From Rosellinia necatrix (lineage: Eukaryota; Ascomycota; Sordariomycetes; Xylariales; Xylariaceae), in contig JAGYVD010000003.1 of assembly GCA_021209875.1 (NCBI GenBank), forward strand, positions 2,294,001-2,358,000: a stretch of DNA of 64,000 nt. Reading direction: 5' to 3'. The notes beneath the pieces were generated by a model. It searched no databases. It had not been told where the DNA came from and worked only from the letters and a program-made list of their open reading frames with translations. Both the position numbers and the translations under genes were made by a program. This document shows, one piece after another, positions 1 through 12,860 of the stretch; the stretch's first letter is position 1; each line of letters begins with the position of its first letter.

Positions 1-986
1 TTTAGCCTAGGTAGAGTACTCTTTAGAGACCATGACCTACATATGAAAAGAAAGGCGTATTCAAGAAATGACCACGTATCATTATCATGGATGCTGACCT
101 GGCCATAGGTAACTAGACTATATGTATAAAAAGGTTTATAATAAAATTCGTCTGAATCGTGAGCAACTCGAAGAAGTCGCCCAGCTAGCTAGAGGTCAAG
201 ACTGTCAAAGGCTGTCTAGACTGCCAGAATATGACAAACTGAATGCAAGTTGCTACCATATGCGCGGAAGTCAACCATAGCATTGTTAAACGCAGCTTAT
301 CGTTCGAGATACTTATCGGTGTGGGCACCAATTCCATTATATATGAGGTAATACTGGCTAGAGCCCATATCGGTGCGACCCCTGAAAGGAATAATAGAAA
401 CGCAATCGGTATTAATAGTGGAAGATTTGCATAATCGTACAGACTTTCATAACCACAGCGACGAGTAAGGCCACAGGAATGCTAGGAATGCCGTAATAAA
501 ATGCACGTCCTCATTTATGAATAACGACCGTGACATAGCACTACCTTGAATAGAATGGGCTATATAATCTAAATTGTAGTAGAAACAGGACTCGGCTGCC
601 ACAACAAGTCAATAAACACTTTTATGCTAAATGCTTGACATAAATACTCATGAAACATTGTAAATAGTTAGTATTATTATTAAAAAAAAAAAAAAAAACC
701 CCCATAATGTATTTAATCCATCATAAAAACGACCCTAGAGTGCTACGAAAAGAATTGAGAAGGAGAGGTAGTCATGCGTATGAAGTAGACGTAACTTAAC
801 CCATTTGTCCATCGTTGCGCCGTAAGGAAATGTGAAACAGTAACCTGGGCAACCTGCAAGAGCGCAAGAAACGATACCATCTGTTGTACTTACTCTCACA
901 TTGGTCACGATAGAACTCATTATAGGTGTAGATTACCTACATCTAGCTTAATCTTCGCTGCAGAGATTTTGTTTCCACACAATTAA
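1..986. other. Intergenic, no gene seen
   Basis: AT-leaning sequence with only short open frames and no recognisable protein, splice pattern or RNA gene. A run of 17 A followed by CCCCC lies near 681-703. It forms the 3' flank of the CCCH/Smr gene that ends at 987. Confidence 0.6.
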
Positions 987-3282
987 TCACTTACTTCTAT
1001 TACCGCTAGGGCCTTTGGGAGGATCGCGAACAAGTAATCTCACTTTGCCATCCCCGATTTCAACACCCTGGCTGAGTATATCCACCTCCTCCCCAACTTC
1101 TGCGTCCTCTTTCGGCTCCTCCCTTGCCAGCGATTTATCCCAACTTCTTGCGTCAATACCAAGGATGCCACCCATGCTGTTACGGTCGCCGGGCACCGAG
1201 AATTCGCGGTATGCATACCGCCATTCGTTCAGGAAATTTCTGATGGCCTTACCAACTTTATCTTTGCCGTTCTTACTGTGGTGCCCTGTCCCCGTAATCG
1301 CATACACGGGCTTACTCTCTTTGCTATTGTCGAGTAGCACTCTCTCTAAATACTCAACCGCTTCCTCGGGGTGTAATCCGTGCAGGTCCACGTAGATCTC
1401 CGGGCTGGATACATTTCCCTTGTTCCGGGCCTCGTATAGCTCACGCGCAGCTTCGCGATGAGCCTTTCGCATGAGGTCGTTTTCGCTCTGACCTCGGAGG
1501 CTGAGCGCTTTGGCTGCTCGAGCATCGTTCCGATTCCATGCTTGCGCGGCGCTGCGGGAGTGTTAGAGAGCAGTCATCACAGAACACGATTGGACTCACC
1601 TCTGTAGAAACTTATTCCGTAACCCACCATGCTTGATAGCCTCCTGGCGAGACTTCAGGTAGGCTTTGTTAGCCTTGTCTCCGGTCTCTAACCAAGGTAT
1701 CTGCCTAGGCGTGGGGATAGCTTGAGCAGCAGCGCTATTCTCCCCGTTCTTAATGTTTGTGGCACTTCCATTTCGACCAATCTTCTTCGAGTCTGAACGA
1801 TTTGGACTCGGACTCGGCGACGGTGACATTTTTACAATATCAGCTAATGAACTAGGGGTATAATTTTCCTTGTGCCCGTGACCATGTCCACCACGCTTCC
1901 CATGGTGTTTTTTGCTAGGCTTGGCCGATGCAGAGCTGAGAGAAGGAAACGCATCATTGTCGTCCATCGATGGGGCAGTGGTGCCATCTTTCGTTTGAGG
2001 GCGGCTTCCCGGACGAGAACGCGAACGCCCGCCTTCATTTGAAACATAGGTATGCACGGGCTTCAAACCTGGAGGGGGAGTCAGGGCAACACCCGTGTAG
2101 TTGAAGCTAGGAGCATAGGGGTTTAGCTCTGGAGTTGCTGGACGCAAGGCGGGAAAAATATTGTGATCCTGGACTTGGAGGCTCTGGGACTTCTGAGGTG
2201 GGGTACTGCTGCCGTCCACATTAAGGCGGTTCATTAGATGGGTTGGATCGTGAGAGAAAATGCAAGTGTCCCCAGCAAGACAATTTCCCATGATCCAGTA
2301 CCTATATCGGTCAGTGGCTTGATTGTAACGATGGCATCAAGACAATTACTCACTTGCATATGTGGTTGCTCAAATCATGGCTAAATCGGCAGTCGGCTCT
2401 TAAGCACTGGCCGGTAGATAAATAAAACTTGCAGATAATCCCGGCTTTTTGCTGGGAAGATTGTGTGCTAGCTGTGACATCGGGCGTTGTTGACTTCCCA
2501 ATGAGTACGCTCTTCGTTTCAGGAGCCAGCACAGCAGTATCAGTGGATTCCGGTCCCTGTGATTCCATCATGGCTGTAATAGTCGCGCTAAGATCATAAC
2601 CATGCAATGCGAGAGCAGTTTCGATTTCCTCATCCGTCTTGGACTGGCCTAGGATAGAACGAAGCATGTCATACGGTGTCATATCCGATTGTTGCGCTGA
2701 AACGTATTCGGGCGCTGCGGCGTTTAGGCCACTGGTGTTTCCGACTGACGACGACACGCTAATCGCATCATCACTGACAAGCCAGTCGACATTTTCGGTT
2801 TGCAACTCGCCGAATATCTCCTGTGCAGGGGTTGTGTCACTGGCGAATTCGTACGCGTTCAGGTTCGGGCTATGGGGGATCACGGGCGCGGCGAAAGCAA
2901 GACGCGGGGAGGGGCGCGGGGAGGAAAAAGGCGAAACAGTGGAGGACTTTGTCCTACTGAGACTGGTAGGTATGAAGCCTGGGGGTGCCAGTGGGCTCAC
3001 TCCCAGGCGAGGCGATCCGGATGCGGGAGTAGCGGAGCCTCGCCATGACGCCGGTGACGGACGCCGGAGGATGGTTTGTCGAATCGGGGGCGGCGAGGTT
3101 GCGCTCCCGCCCGTGTCACGATGCCGCCACAGTACATCAAGTATCACATTCTCCAGAGACGACCCGGTGAGGGTTGTCTCTTTCTTAAGCAATTCCTCAA
3201 GCCTATCTGTTTTGTCTTCGTCCTCTACGTTGGGGTCCTGCAGTATGGGCAGGCATAGCTCGTACGTCTCGTCGGAGACCAT
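987..3282 (-). CDS. CUE, tandem CCCH zinc-finger and Smr domain protein
   Basis: Three exons on the minus strand: 3282-2354, 2301-1600 and 1551-987, giving 731 residues. The 52-bp and 48-bp introns have GTGAGT donors and TAG/CAG acceptors. A CUE-like helix region lies near residues 200-240. Two CCCH fingers follow: C284-x8-C293-x4-C298-x3-H302 and C309-x7-C317-x5-C323-x3-H327. The second finger is split by intron 1 and only appears once the exons are joined. A Ser/Pro-rich middle leads to a C-terminal Smr domain at about 597-675, with the DLHGLHPEEA motif and a TGTGHHS loop. Fungal proteins with this order are thought to bind RNA, and Smr domains can be nucleases; the substrate is unknown. 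The start is the ATG at 3282, just downstream of a CT-rich (coding strand) leader. Confidence 0.9.
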
Positions 3283-4909
3283 GATGACGCGGTTCTGGAG
3301 AGGCGGAGGAGCAGAAGAGCAGAAGAGCAGAGGTGCAGAGGTGCAGAAGAGCGGAAGAGCGGAGGTCAGGGGTGGACAGGCAGCAGGAGGAGGATTAGAA
3401 TCGCAAAGTCAAAGTCGGGAGCGGTGCTGCTATAAAGGCTGGCTTAGCGGCGCATACGGAGCGAGGGCAGTGGTATAGACAAACCAGATCACAAGCAATG
3501 AGCAATGGTCGGATAACGGATACATACAAAACGAGGGTAGAGGGAGAGGATGTGCGCAGAGGCGCAGGAGGGTAAGACAAGAGTGAGCGTTAACTAAAGG
3601 TCGAGTGCCACGGACAAAAGACGACTATTCGCATTATGCAGATGACATGCTGTGATACCTGGGGCCAGAATCAGAGCGTAAGGCTAGGGCTACCAAGAGT
3701 CGGCCAGACGGAAACGAAAGGCGACGCCGACTGACACGCTATAGTAGTGTAGTCAAGCAGATGCTAGGAGACGGGAAAGGAGGAGGGCAAGGAGGAGGGA
3801 AAGGAAGCTTCGCTGTCGAGGGCTCGGACGGCAGCACAACGAGTGCAACCCGCGAGACAGGCACTCCAGGATCGTCGGGCGTCGGTAGCAGTAAGCGGAA
3901 GAGAGGGTGCGGTCGGAGAGGAGTGCATGGAAGCATAACAATAAAGGTGCATCCTCAGAGGTAATGAATGGATGATGGGAGCGAGAGAGGAAGAATGGGG
4001 GCAAGGTTGATGCAATCAAGTGGGGGCTCTAACTCCTTATTCCGCCTGTCTCCTGGATACCTAAGTACCTTACTGCCTACCTAGGTAGTAGCTTAGTAGT
4101 AGAGGTAGTTCCAGGTAGGCATGCAAGTACCTACCTAAGTCCTATCAGCAGCAACTATTATGGTGAATACGACCTATAACCATACTATAGCCATACCTAG
4201 GTAGCTACCACGTCTTCAAAAGAGCACATACAAATTATCTACTACCTACCTACCTTACCTACCTACATGCAGCGCCTGTCTTCCTAGAAGCCACACTAAT
4301 GTTCGGTTTTTAAACAGTATCCCACTATCGTAGTTTATCTTCGATGCAGTACAAAAAAAAAAAAGAAAAGAAAAAAAAAGAGAGAAAAGAGAAAAGACAA
4401 GAAAAAAAGAAAAAAAAAAAAGAAAAAGATTCCGATCTGTTTCAGGGGGCTCACGCACGGGAAAGAGGAATGAGAGGGAAAGAAACGGGGCAAGGGGCTT
4501 AGACGGAGTTGATCAGCTCAGGCTGCCAGGACTTGTTTGGCCTGCTCCTGCTCGGGCAACCTCAGGCAGCCAGCCCCAAGAACTAAACACCTATCTAGCT
4601 GGACATCTTGAAAGGCGGGCCTGATAAGCAGAGAGGAGGCATCTAGATTGTCTAGAACCGCCCTACGATAGGTACCTACTACGTACCTACATACCCAGGT
4701 AGCTACCTAGGTAATATCTGTGCTGGAAATGTAACCCACCACCCGCGCATCTTAGAAACGATCTTAGAAGTGTCTTATCACCCACGCTCTATTTCCGCAA
4801 ACAGCAAACACTACTCTGCCACATGACATTGGGTTCGGTTAGGATGAATAAGCCGCCCGACCACATGCTTGTGCTCTCATCATACCACGCTTGGCCGTCA
4901 CGTAATATT
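3283..4909. other. Intergenic with CCTACCTA-rich DNA and A/G tract
   Basis: No gene is supported. It holds three exact TACCTAGGTA palindromes (4078, 4194, 4704), many CCTA/TACC variants between 4060 and 4270, and an A/G-only tract at about 4352-4428. It is the spacer between the 5' end of the CCCH/Smr gene and the 3' end of the F-box/JmjC gene. Confidence 0.6.
3308..3366. repeat. Degenerate GCAGAAGAG-type purine repeat
   Basis: Imperfect 9-10 bp units (gcagaagag, gcagaggt, gcggaagag) lie immediately upstream of the ATG of the CCCH/Smr gene. On that gene's strand the tract is CT-rich, as is common in leaders and promoters of filamentous fungi. Confidence 0.7.
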
Positions 4910-6705
4910 TTAGGGTATTTCTTCTTCGTCCTCTTCGGCGAACCCAAAACTAAAGCCACTGGTTTCATTTGTCGCTTCATTCGTCACCCCAACAGCCTCC
5001 TCCCATTTCCTCTTTTTCTTCTGGTTTCTGCGATCGAGTTCATCGAACGCCTCGCTGAGGAGCTCCGGGTAGTCCAGGTCAAGCCGCTGCACGAAAAGTT
5101 CAAACGGGCTCTCAATTGCTCTCTTAAAACCCGTGACTTGGTCCGGTTTGTTTTTAAGGAAAGAAAGGACGTCGGGGAGGTGGGATTTGGGAACGAAGTT
5201 CTGTGTCAGAGCGATGCCCGCCTCGAGGTTGACAACCAAATGCCACCACCCACTAGGCACGTGCAGTATCTCTCCCGCCTTGCAGACGGCCTCAATGCAG
5301 CCAGGCACACTTCGCGCTTCGGCGTGAAATTCAAGGAGCCACTCGGCTATGCTGAGTGGGCTAGTGACCTCACTGCTATCCTCTGAAACAAAGACGCCAG
5401 GAACCTGCGTAGATGAGGGAAACATAATCCAATACTTCGAGCCTTGGACTATCACGCCGAAGTTAGTAATTCCGTATTGGATGTGGGGGATGGGGGTGCT
5501 GGGGGGGTATTAAAGAGTGCGAATAGTAGGAGATGATTTTCCTAGCATACGCCGCGATAGCGACGATACCAGAAACCGGGCCTAATTGTGACTCACCGAC
5601 AGCATTCCATGCGCTGGTCGCATTGGGGTCTTTGTGGAAAGTCGAGCCACTACGCGCCGGGCCGATGATGAGCCATCGGTGAGCCGGCCGTTCTGTACCC
5701 AGTACCTCAAACAAATCCGGGCCGAAACAAGTGGGCGGCCAGTAGATCGAGTTGCTTTGAGGACCGATATTAATATTCATCTTCTCTGCGAACAATCGGT
5801 CAAAGAGGTATAAGGGACTTTCATCGTCATTGTTTAACATATATTCATTATAGGTCGAGAATGGCCAATCCACCGCCTCAGCTCGGAAGCTGATACTGGA
5901 GAACCGCTGGTGAAGTTGCTGGATATTCCATTCATGACAAACCGGCCACGCTTGTATGCAGTCGGTTAGTATAAAGGGGGTGTTGCTCCAACCTTGTGCA
6001 AACTCATCGTAGGAAAGATTTGCTAGACGGGAAATGTTGTTTGATGCCGGTATGGTTGATGCGTACTTCTCCAAGACTATATGCGAGCAAGCAAATGGTC
6101 GGTGCAAAACATCAGAGAAAACGTTGTTACAATCGACTTTGCTGTGCGCTTCAATTGGTATGTTGAGGTATGTCGCTTTCCAGGTGCCTCTCCAAACCGG
6201 CCCCTTTCCTCCAAACGCAACCTGCGACCTACGGGCAAACTTGTCAGTATAACCTAGAGTTATATTACACGAGAGACGGGTATTCCACGAGCCACTTGTC
6301 CGGCCATGCCATGCCAAGGCGACAGACGATATTAAACGCAGGCCGAAGCGCCTTTGTCCAGGGCTCCCCGTATAACTAGACAAGACAGTGACGATGATTC
6401 ACTTACTCTAAAAACAAACTTTTCCACAGATCGTCCAACTGCCCGAAAGCGTATAGAAAGCGACATGTAGAAGCAAGCTTCCTTAGTGAGGATGCATCCA
6501 GATACTCGAATAGGTGCAATATCATCTCATCGGGCAGTTGCCCAACGGCACCCGTATACTGTCGCGCATTGGGGCCGCTTGCAAAATACTGGTTCCCGAG
6601 TGGTTTGATGCCCATTGGATGGACAGGAATAGAGTCAACAATATCCAATTCATCGTGGTCTAACGTCCCACCCCCTCCATGACTTCGACCTTCTGTGAGT
6701 AACAT
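4910..6705 (-). CDS. F-box and JmjC domain protein
   Basis: Three exons: 6705-6407, 6228-5597 and 5448-4910, giving 489 residues. The F-box lies at about 56-97 (QLPDEMILHLFEYL then LWKSLF). The JmjC fold follows, with H298-x-D300 and H380 as the likely Fe(II) ligands and K315 as the likely 2-oxoglutarate contact, as in the JMJD6-like group. The H-x-D ligands end exon 2 and the rest of the fold starts exon 3, which supports the splice. Intron 1 (178 bp) ends in ACTGAC then CGTAG. A much shorter acceptor at 6376 would also keep frame but would leave a 31-bp intron, so I prefer the long one. An F-box suggests an SCF ubiquitin-ligase link; the JmjC part may be a protein hydroxylase or demethylase. 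The first ATG in frame is at 6705. Confidence 0.85.
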
Positions 6706-7750
6706 CAAGTTCGCTGGGTTGTATACCTAGGTAGTGAATGATAGGGTTTAGGACTAACGCAAAGGTTGTACAGCAAAGTATATTGGCATTTTGTCTTGAC
6801 CAGATAAAATAAAGATGTGGTTTAAGAAAAAAAAAAAAAAAAAAGTCAAGACTTAAAATGGTAACATCTTCCAGGTGTTAAGCGGGAATGCATGTATCAG
6901 CACTTACTCACTTACTTGGTACTGGGTGGGGAGATTACTGCGCGGGACAGTGTGGGTGTACTTCGTACCTAGGTATCCAGGCAATAGCTACGTAGATACT
7001 GGGTAACCCATTAGGGGCCCTCACAGAGAGACCTGATAATGTTCTCTGCTCTGATTATAGCATTAGCCCAGGGACCGCAGGTGACACCAGGTCCAATCAA
7101 TCTAGAAAGAGTGAAAAGTTTTACCCCTACCTGAGGAAAAGGATTCGCCAGTCGTTAGTTGACCTACCCCCTACGCGCATGGGCATTGTAGCTAAACAAG
7201 GCACATTGACATCAGATGTGGGCATTGTCCAACGGCGACAAATCAACCCCTCAACCCCTCTTTATTCACTGTAGGATGCGGGCAGTGTGCTGCGGGTAGA
7301 TGTACCTAATATCGTACTCTGGTTACCTCCAGCCGAAGTTTATTTCCCACCCACCATAGTTGTACTCCAGCACCTTCTATACGTACCCGCCCACTCAGGT
7401 TTCTCCGGAGTTTTGCCCCCACTCAAATTTTTTTTTCTTGCCTGACTCTATCATGATAAAGAGTGCTTGGGCTTCTCCCTCTTCCTCTTGATCCCTTCCA
7501 AACCCATCTCAGGTTTAAACCAAACAACCACCACCAAAAGAACATTATCTTCTGGGCCGAGTCGCTCTCCTGTTGTCGAGTGCACCCCGTCCATTCTCTT
7601 CCTGCATTTCGTTTCTCTGCCGACTTTATTGCCCCCGTGCATAAGTCCGCGCCTTTGCAAACCGAACCCCACCTACGCCCGCCGCTCTCCTTCTTGAATT
7701 TCAAGCCGTGCTTGGAATTCGAGGAGCAGCAAACATCCTAATCCGCAATC
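6706..7750. other. Divergent promoter region between JmjC gene and eIF4A
   Basis: No protein gene. Two exact TACCTAGGTA copies lie at 6724 and 6966. From about 7390 the sequence becomes pyrimidine-rich on the plus strand, the usual look of a highly expressed fungal promoter and leader, and it runs into the eIF4A start at 7751. Confidence 0.6.
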
Positions 7751-9128
7751 ATGGCTACCGACAAGGGGCTCGAGGATATCGAGCAATCCCAGATCGAGTC
7801 TAACTATGACGAGACCGTCGACTCCTTCGATGAGATGAACCTGCGCTCGGAACTCCTTCGAGGTAAGATGCGCCATTGCGAATAAAACCCCGCCAACACG
7901 GTCGCAAACCCTGTCAAGGCTAACACAACGTCCATCGCAGGTGTCTACGCCTATGGTTTCGAGCGCCCGTCTGCTATCCAGCAGCGCGCTATCATGCCGG
8001 TTATCAAGGGTATGTGTCTGTCCTCCCGTCATTCTCGCACTTGGTCCTGATGCCCCGCAGGCCACGATGTTATCGCACAGGCCCAGTCTGGTACTGGCAA
8101 GACCGCCACCTTTTCCATCTCTGTACTCCAGAAGATCGACCCCAACGTGAAGTCATGCCAGGCTCTGATTCTGGCCCCCACCCGCGAACTTGCCCAGCAG
8201 ATCCAAAAGGTGGTGGTTGCCATCGGCGACTTCATGAACATCGAGTGCCACGCCTGCATTGGTGGCACCAGCGTTCGTGAAGATATGAAGGCCCTGCAAG
8301 AAGGCCCTCAGGTCGTCGTCGGCACCCCTGGCCGCGTCCACGACATGATTCAGCGACGGTTCCTCAAGACCGACGGCATGAAGATGTTCGTCCTTGACGA
8401 GGCCGATGAAATGCTCTCGGTATGTTCTTCCGCTGCCAACAAAAACACGAGGTCCTTGATACTGACTCTCTTAGCGTGGTTTCACTGAGCAAATCTACGA
8501 TATCTTCCAGCTTCTCCCCCAATCCACTCAGGTTGTCCTTCTCTCCGCCACCATGCCCCAGGACGTTCTAGAGGTCACAACTAAATTCATGCGCGACCCC
8601 GTCCGTATTCTCGTCAAGAAGGACGAACTTACCCTGGAGGGTATTAAGCAGTTCTATATTGCCGTAGAGAAGGAAGAGTGGAAGCTCGACACCCTCTCCG
8701 ATTTATACGAGACCGTTACCATCACCCAGGCTGTCATTTTCTGCAACACCCGTAGAAAGGTTGACTGGCTCACCGACAAGCTGACCGCTCGTGATTTCAC
8801 CGTCTCGGCTATGCACGGCGATATGGACCAGGCCCAGCGTGACCTCATCATGAAGGAGTTCCGCTCAGGGTCTTCCCGTGTCCTTATTGCCACTGATCTT
8901 CTTGCCCGTGGTATCGACGTGCAGCAGGTCTCGCTGGTCATCAACTATGACCTTCCCGCAAACCGCGAGAACTATATCCACCGCATTGGTCGCGGTGGTC
9001 GGTTCGGCCGAAAGGGTGTCGCCATCAACTTCGTCACGGCCGAGGACGTCCGCATGATGAGAGAAATCGAGCAGTTCTACAGCACTCAAATCGAGGAGAT
9101 GCCCATGAACGTTGCGGACCTGATCTAA
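7751..9128 (+). CDS. tif1: ATP-dependent RNA helicase eIF4A
   Basis: Four exons: 7751-7862, 7941-8009, 8061-8419 and 8475-9128, coding for 397 residues, the normal eIF4A length. DEAD-box motifs appear in order: the Q-motif region ([11 protein letters not shown]), motif I AQSGTGKT at 68-75, [16 protein letters not shown] at 173-176, SAT, and C-terminal [10 protein letters not shown]. It unwinds mRNA leaders within eIF4F in cytoplasmic translation initiation. All three introns are short (78, 51 and 55 bp) with canonical ends; two lie in the first quarter of the gene, as is usual in fungi. The start ATG follows a C/T-rich leader. Codon use is strongly C-ending, in keeping with high expression. 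Confidence 0.98.
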
Positions 9129-9997
9129 ATACACCCTCTTTACTTTGCAACCCCATTTCTCTCTGCATACGTTACGTGTCTCTCGAGGTCGGTGGCTAAG
9201 GGTATTCCGGTGTTAGATAGACGCAGGGGGGGTTGGTTTCTGCCGCAGCTGCGACTACGGTTGTTGACACGGACAATCACGTTGCATTCCTCTGGTGGTG
9301 GTAGAAAAAGTAATTGATGCATCTGGGCATTTTCGGCTGTGTATTGGCACCTAATCTCGGGTGGTATACGCTGTCTGGCGGGAGTCGTTGGTGTTTCATC
9401 GTTTTGCTCATTTCGCGTACGTTTGTACCTAGGCCACTAGATGCTTTCTTCTCAATGAAAATGCTAAACCGAATGAACAAATTCAGCATTCGGACCACGG
9501 TGCTATGTATGCGCCCTTTTCCTCATTAAATATTCGGACGCCTCTATTATCTCGCCACAGGCTCTTCGGCCTCATTTCCACTCACACTACACCGATATAG
9601 CCTTCCTCGGCCGCCTTACCACCTAGGTACCTAAATGCCTGTTTACCGATTAATTATGCATTAAGATAGGCACGTACACCCCTCCTGGAGGCACCTGCCC
9701 TGTGTATGTCCTCGGTGCATTAGCCGCGAAATCTTCATTTATGGTCGAGCAAGAACGTCCTATAGGGGAGAGGTCCCGGTGTGTGCCTGCCGTCATTTCA
9801 TAATAGAGCACCGATGGCCATTTCTCTCTCGAAATAGGTGCAGGTAGATTTTTTTACCTCGCTGAGGGGCCCACCATTCCTCAATCTCTAAAACCGCTAC
9901 CGAACCTGATCGCCCGCAAAACTCTCATCCACGCTCTACCTTTAACGCAACCCATATGCCACTGCATTGGCATCTTTAGGTGCGCTAGACCAAAGTT
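9129..9997. other. Intergenic, no gene seen
   Basis: Contains the 3' flank of eIF4A and the promoter side of the orphan coiled-coil gene. One near-match to the dispersed palindrome (CACCTAGGTA) lies near 9631. No supported RNA gene or coding region. Confidence 0.55.
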
Positions 9998-11202
9998 ATG
10001 TCTCCTACGCAACAAACCGGCACCGAGGCTAGCCACAAAGTAGCCGCGCTTCGGGGATTGCTCGAGAAACCTAGTATCAAGCCAAGGATTGCCCCTCTAG
10101 TCACGCTTCTAATGGCCCGAGATGTTGATATCCATGGCAAAATGCTTGCCGATTTGGGAAGTAGAGTGGAGCAGATGAAAGGAAGCCTCGACGAGGAGTC
10201 TGAGCACGCCAGTCGTGTTTCGCAAAGACTACATGATATCCAACAAGACGCGAACGCGCTACGGCAACTTATCCAGGAAGATGGACGAGGGGACCCAGAC
10301 ATTGGCGTTGACCCAGAGAAGCTCAAGGTTGCGTTGACCGAGGCCATCGAGCAAAATTCGACTGAGGTGACCCGTATAGGGCAACGTATTATGGCCGTGG
10401 AAAAGCTAATAGAGAGACAGCAGCAGAGTTCCAATGGGATCAAGGGGATCCTGGATACTGTAGGACAAGGCATGGAAAGCTTGCAACGTGATCTTAATGA
10501 CCTCAAGCATGGCTTCAAGGAGATTCCATCTACAGCGCCAATCCTCCAGTATATGTCGACATTAGAGGGGAGGATAGAGAGATGTCTAGATCAAAGCTCA
10601 AAAGATGCGGAGGATATCAAGCTCTCGTTGGCGGCCATTTCGACACAGCCGGGCTACGATGAGAATCTTGCAAGGGGCTGCCTGAGCGATAGTCCGCTGC
10701 TTCAGCCCGCTAAGTCCGCTAATGATAATCGCACCATTGATCTGATAAAAACAGAGAGCCAGGGTAAGCCGTATCATAGTGATTAAGTCTGGAGTGACTA
10801 TGCCATAAACTAATATAGACAGGAAAACTGACGCCAAAACAACCCAAACTCGAGAATTGGCCCGCGATCGTAGAGTTCGCCAAGAATTATGAACGATTCA
10901 AACATATGTACAAATCTAATCCCCCAACAAGCGAACCGAAATTTATCGAAACCTTCCTGGAAGCGATGAACCCTCACGTTAGCTGTGTCCTACAACGCCA
11001 CCTCTTAGAGATATACCCAAATCACGTCACACTAATTACGCTGAAAGCCGACGAACCGTCTCCGAACATCTTCATTTGGGTGGGTGGTATAAAATGGAGA
11101 CATGTTAGATCTGCAATTCCCAAATTCAAAGACTTGAGGGCTCTCCAGTGGGCTTTAAATAAGGGCTTATCCGGACCCGGGAAAAGTCTTACTTCAAAGT
11201 AG
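9998..11202 (+). CDS. Orphan coiled-coil protein
   Basis: I do not recognise a family. Two exons, 9998-10763 and 10823-11202, join in frame across a 59-bp intron (GTAAGC...ACAG) to give 381 residues. Residues of about 45-190 are rich in Glu, Gln, Leu and Arg with heptad-like spacing, so a long coiled coil is likely. The C-terminal 120 residues look globular, with several aromatics and a WVGGIKW stretch. No signal peptide or membrane segment is visible. It borders an AT-rich degenerate region at 11.5-12.2 kb, so it may be a lineage-restricted gene. Function cannot be inferred. The intact splice site and long open frame support a real gene. Confidence 0.6.
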
Positions 11203-12808
11203 GGATACAAAAGTCTGAGTGCCTCGATCTAAGAATGACCCAGACAAGCGAAAGGGAGTGATCATATGATGGATAATTCCAAAGGAGGTTTCATCAGCGG
11301 CCAATGCGCGGTCAAAACATTTTTAACCAAACACGATACGGCCAAGTGGAGAAAGCGATATGTAACGAAGCTCATCTACAGCAATGAGATATCACAAGGA
11401 GGGAGTATACCCTTTGAAAGATGATAGTGGTACTCCATTTGTAACTTAGGCATTGTTCATTCTTACTTTTCTAGGTGGAAGCAGCTGAATCAAATTCTGT
11501 CTTCGCTTTTAAGGAGCACAATAGGATAAAGAAAGTTGATTGTTGTTAGCTTGGGATTGCCCCGAAGCTAATGAATGAGATTGTCATGTTAGGAATGCCT
11601 AGAGTAAGGTCTAGTTATTATAAAGTAGCAGCTAGGTAATAAATAAATAGCTAAGTATAAAAGTAAGGTTTAATATTATTAATTTTTAGGCTTATTATTT
11701 AAATGAAAAAATTTAGTCCTGATATATATAAATATATTTTTAGAGCTACACTATAGGGTAGCTAGTACCTTGCCATATGCTTTATCCGCCTGATAGTGAT
11801 AAGAGAAATATAAAGTCAGCGAATAGAAATACAAGCTTGGTAAATCACTATAAACACGCAAGATAAACTGGGGTATCTGATAAATAGTTTGTTATCATAC
11901 CTAGCTATATAATACCTCCAATGTCTACATATACCAAGAAGCAAGCAGCCTACGCAAATCATACATAGCAGAATTATATTAACTACGTGCAGCAAAAGAA
12001 TGAAAATTTGATCGATTTTTAGCAAACGAACTACCTCGTTGTAATACCACAGAAAAGCCCCCCACTCATGTAATAACCCATTCTATTTACATTAGTTGGA
12101 GTAACGTAGCATATTGAATCATCACATGCGATCTTTCATATATGAGCTTAGGAGGGCCTTGTTCCAGCTAAACCCTCAGCCTGATCAGAGGAGTATATTC
12201 TCCACTAATCAGGGGTGATTTAATGTTAACCTGTATATTAACATCAGATATTCGGCCCCATATTACAAAACATGAACGCAGTTAGGTCAGTTAAGCGCAT
12301 TTGCAGGGGGCAGTATCAACGTTGAAAGGAGCCTGGCAGGCGACACCAATAGCTCGATGGTCAAGCATTAATATTCGTAACAGAGGAATGGTCGCCAAAA
12401 TTATATAGGGGCTATCCAACTGCCTTTCCCTCCGAGAATGTTACGCGGTCCGCTAGGGAGAGAAAGATTTGGGGGGCGGGAGGGGGAGGAGCTGAGGATG
12501 AATAACAAGAGCTCCGCACATATAATTGCCGAATAAAAGCTAATCGCCAAGCAGCGGAAGGCAGAGCTTGGAAGGGCGATTCGAATTTACTTCTCAAGGC
12601 CCTCTTTCTATAGCTCTGGTAGGCTGTGAAGCGCCTTCCCGAGATCCCATCTTCTAGGATCAGATAGACGTCATTGCTGTAAAATGGTTACCTACGACAT
12701 CAAATAACTACCCTGACCACGAAAAGATTAATATGCTGGATAAGAAGGCGTGTTTTGAAGGCATACGCATATGTACACAGGTCACAAGCAGCCGTCCTGG
12801 TTCTTCTG

Positions 12809-12860
<52 letters not shown>

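Noticed and set aside
6376..6406. Alternative 31-bp intron for the F-box/JmjC gene
   Set aside because: Shorter than normal fungal introns, and the extra residues it would add do not fit the family; the 178-bp intron has a proper branch site.
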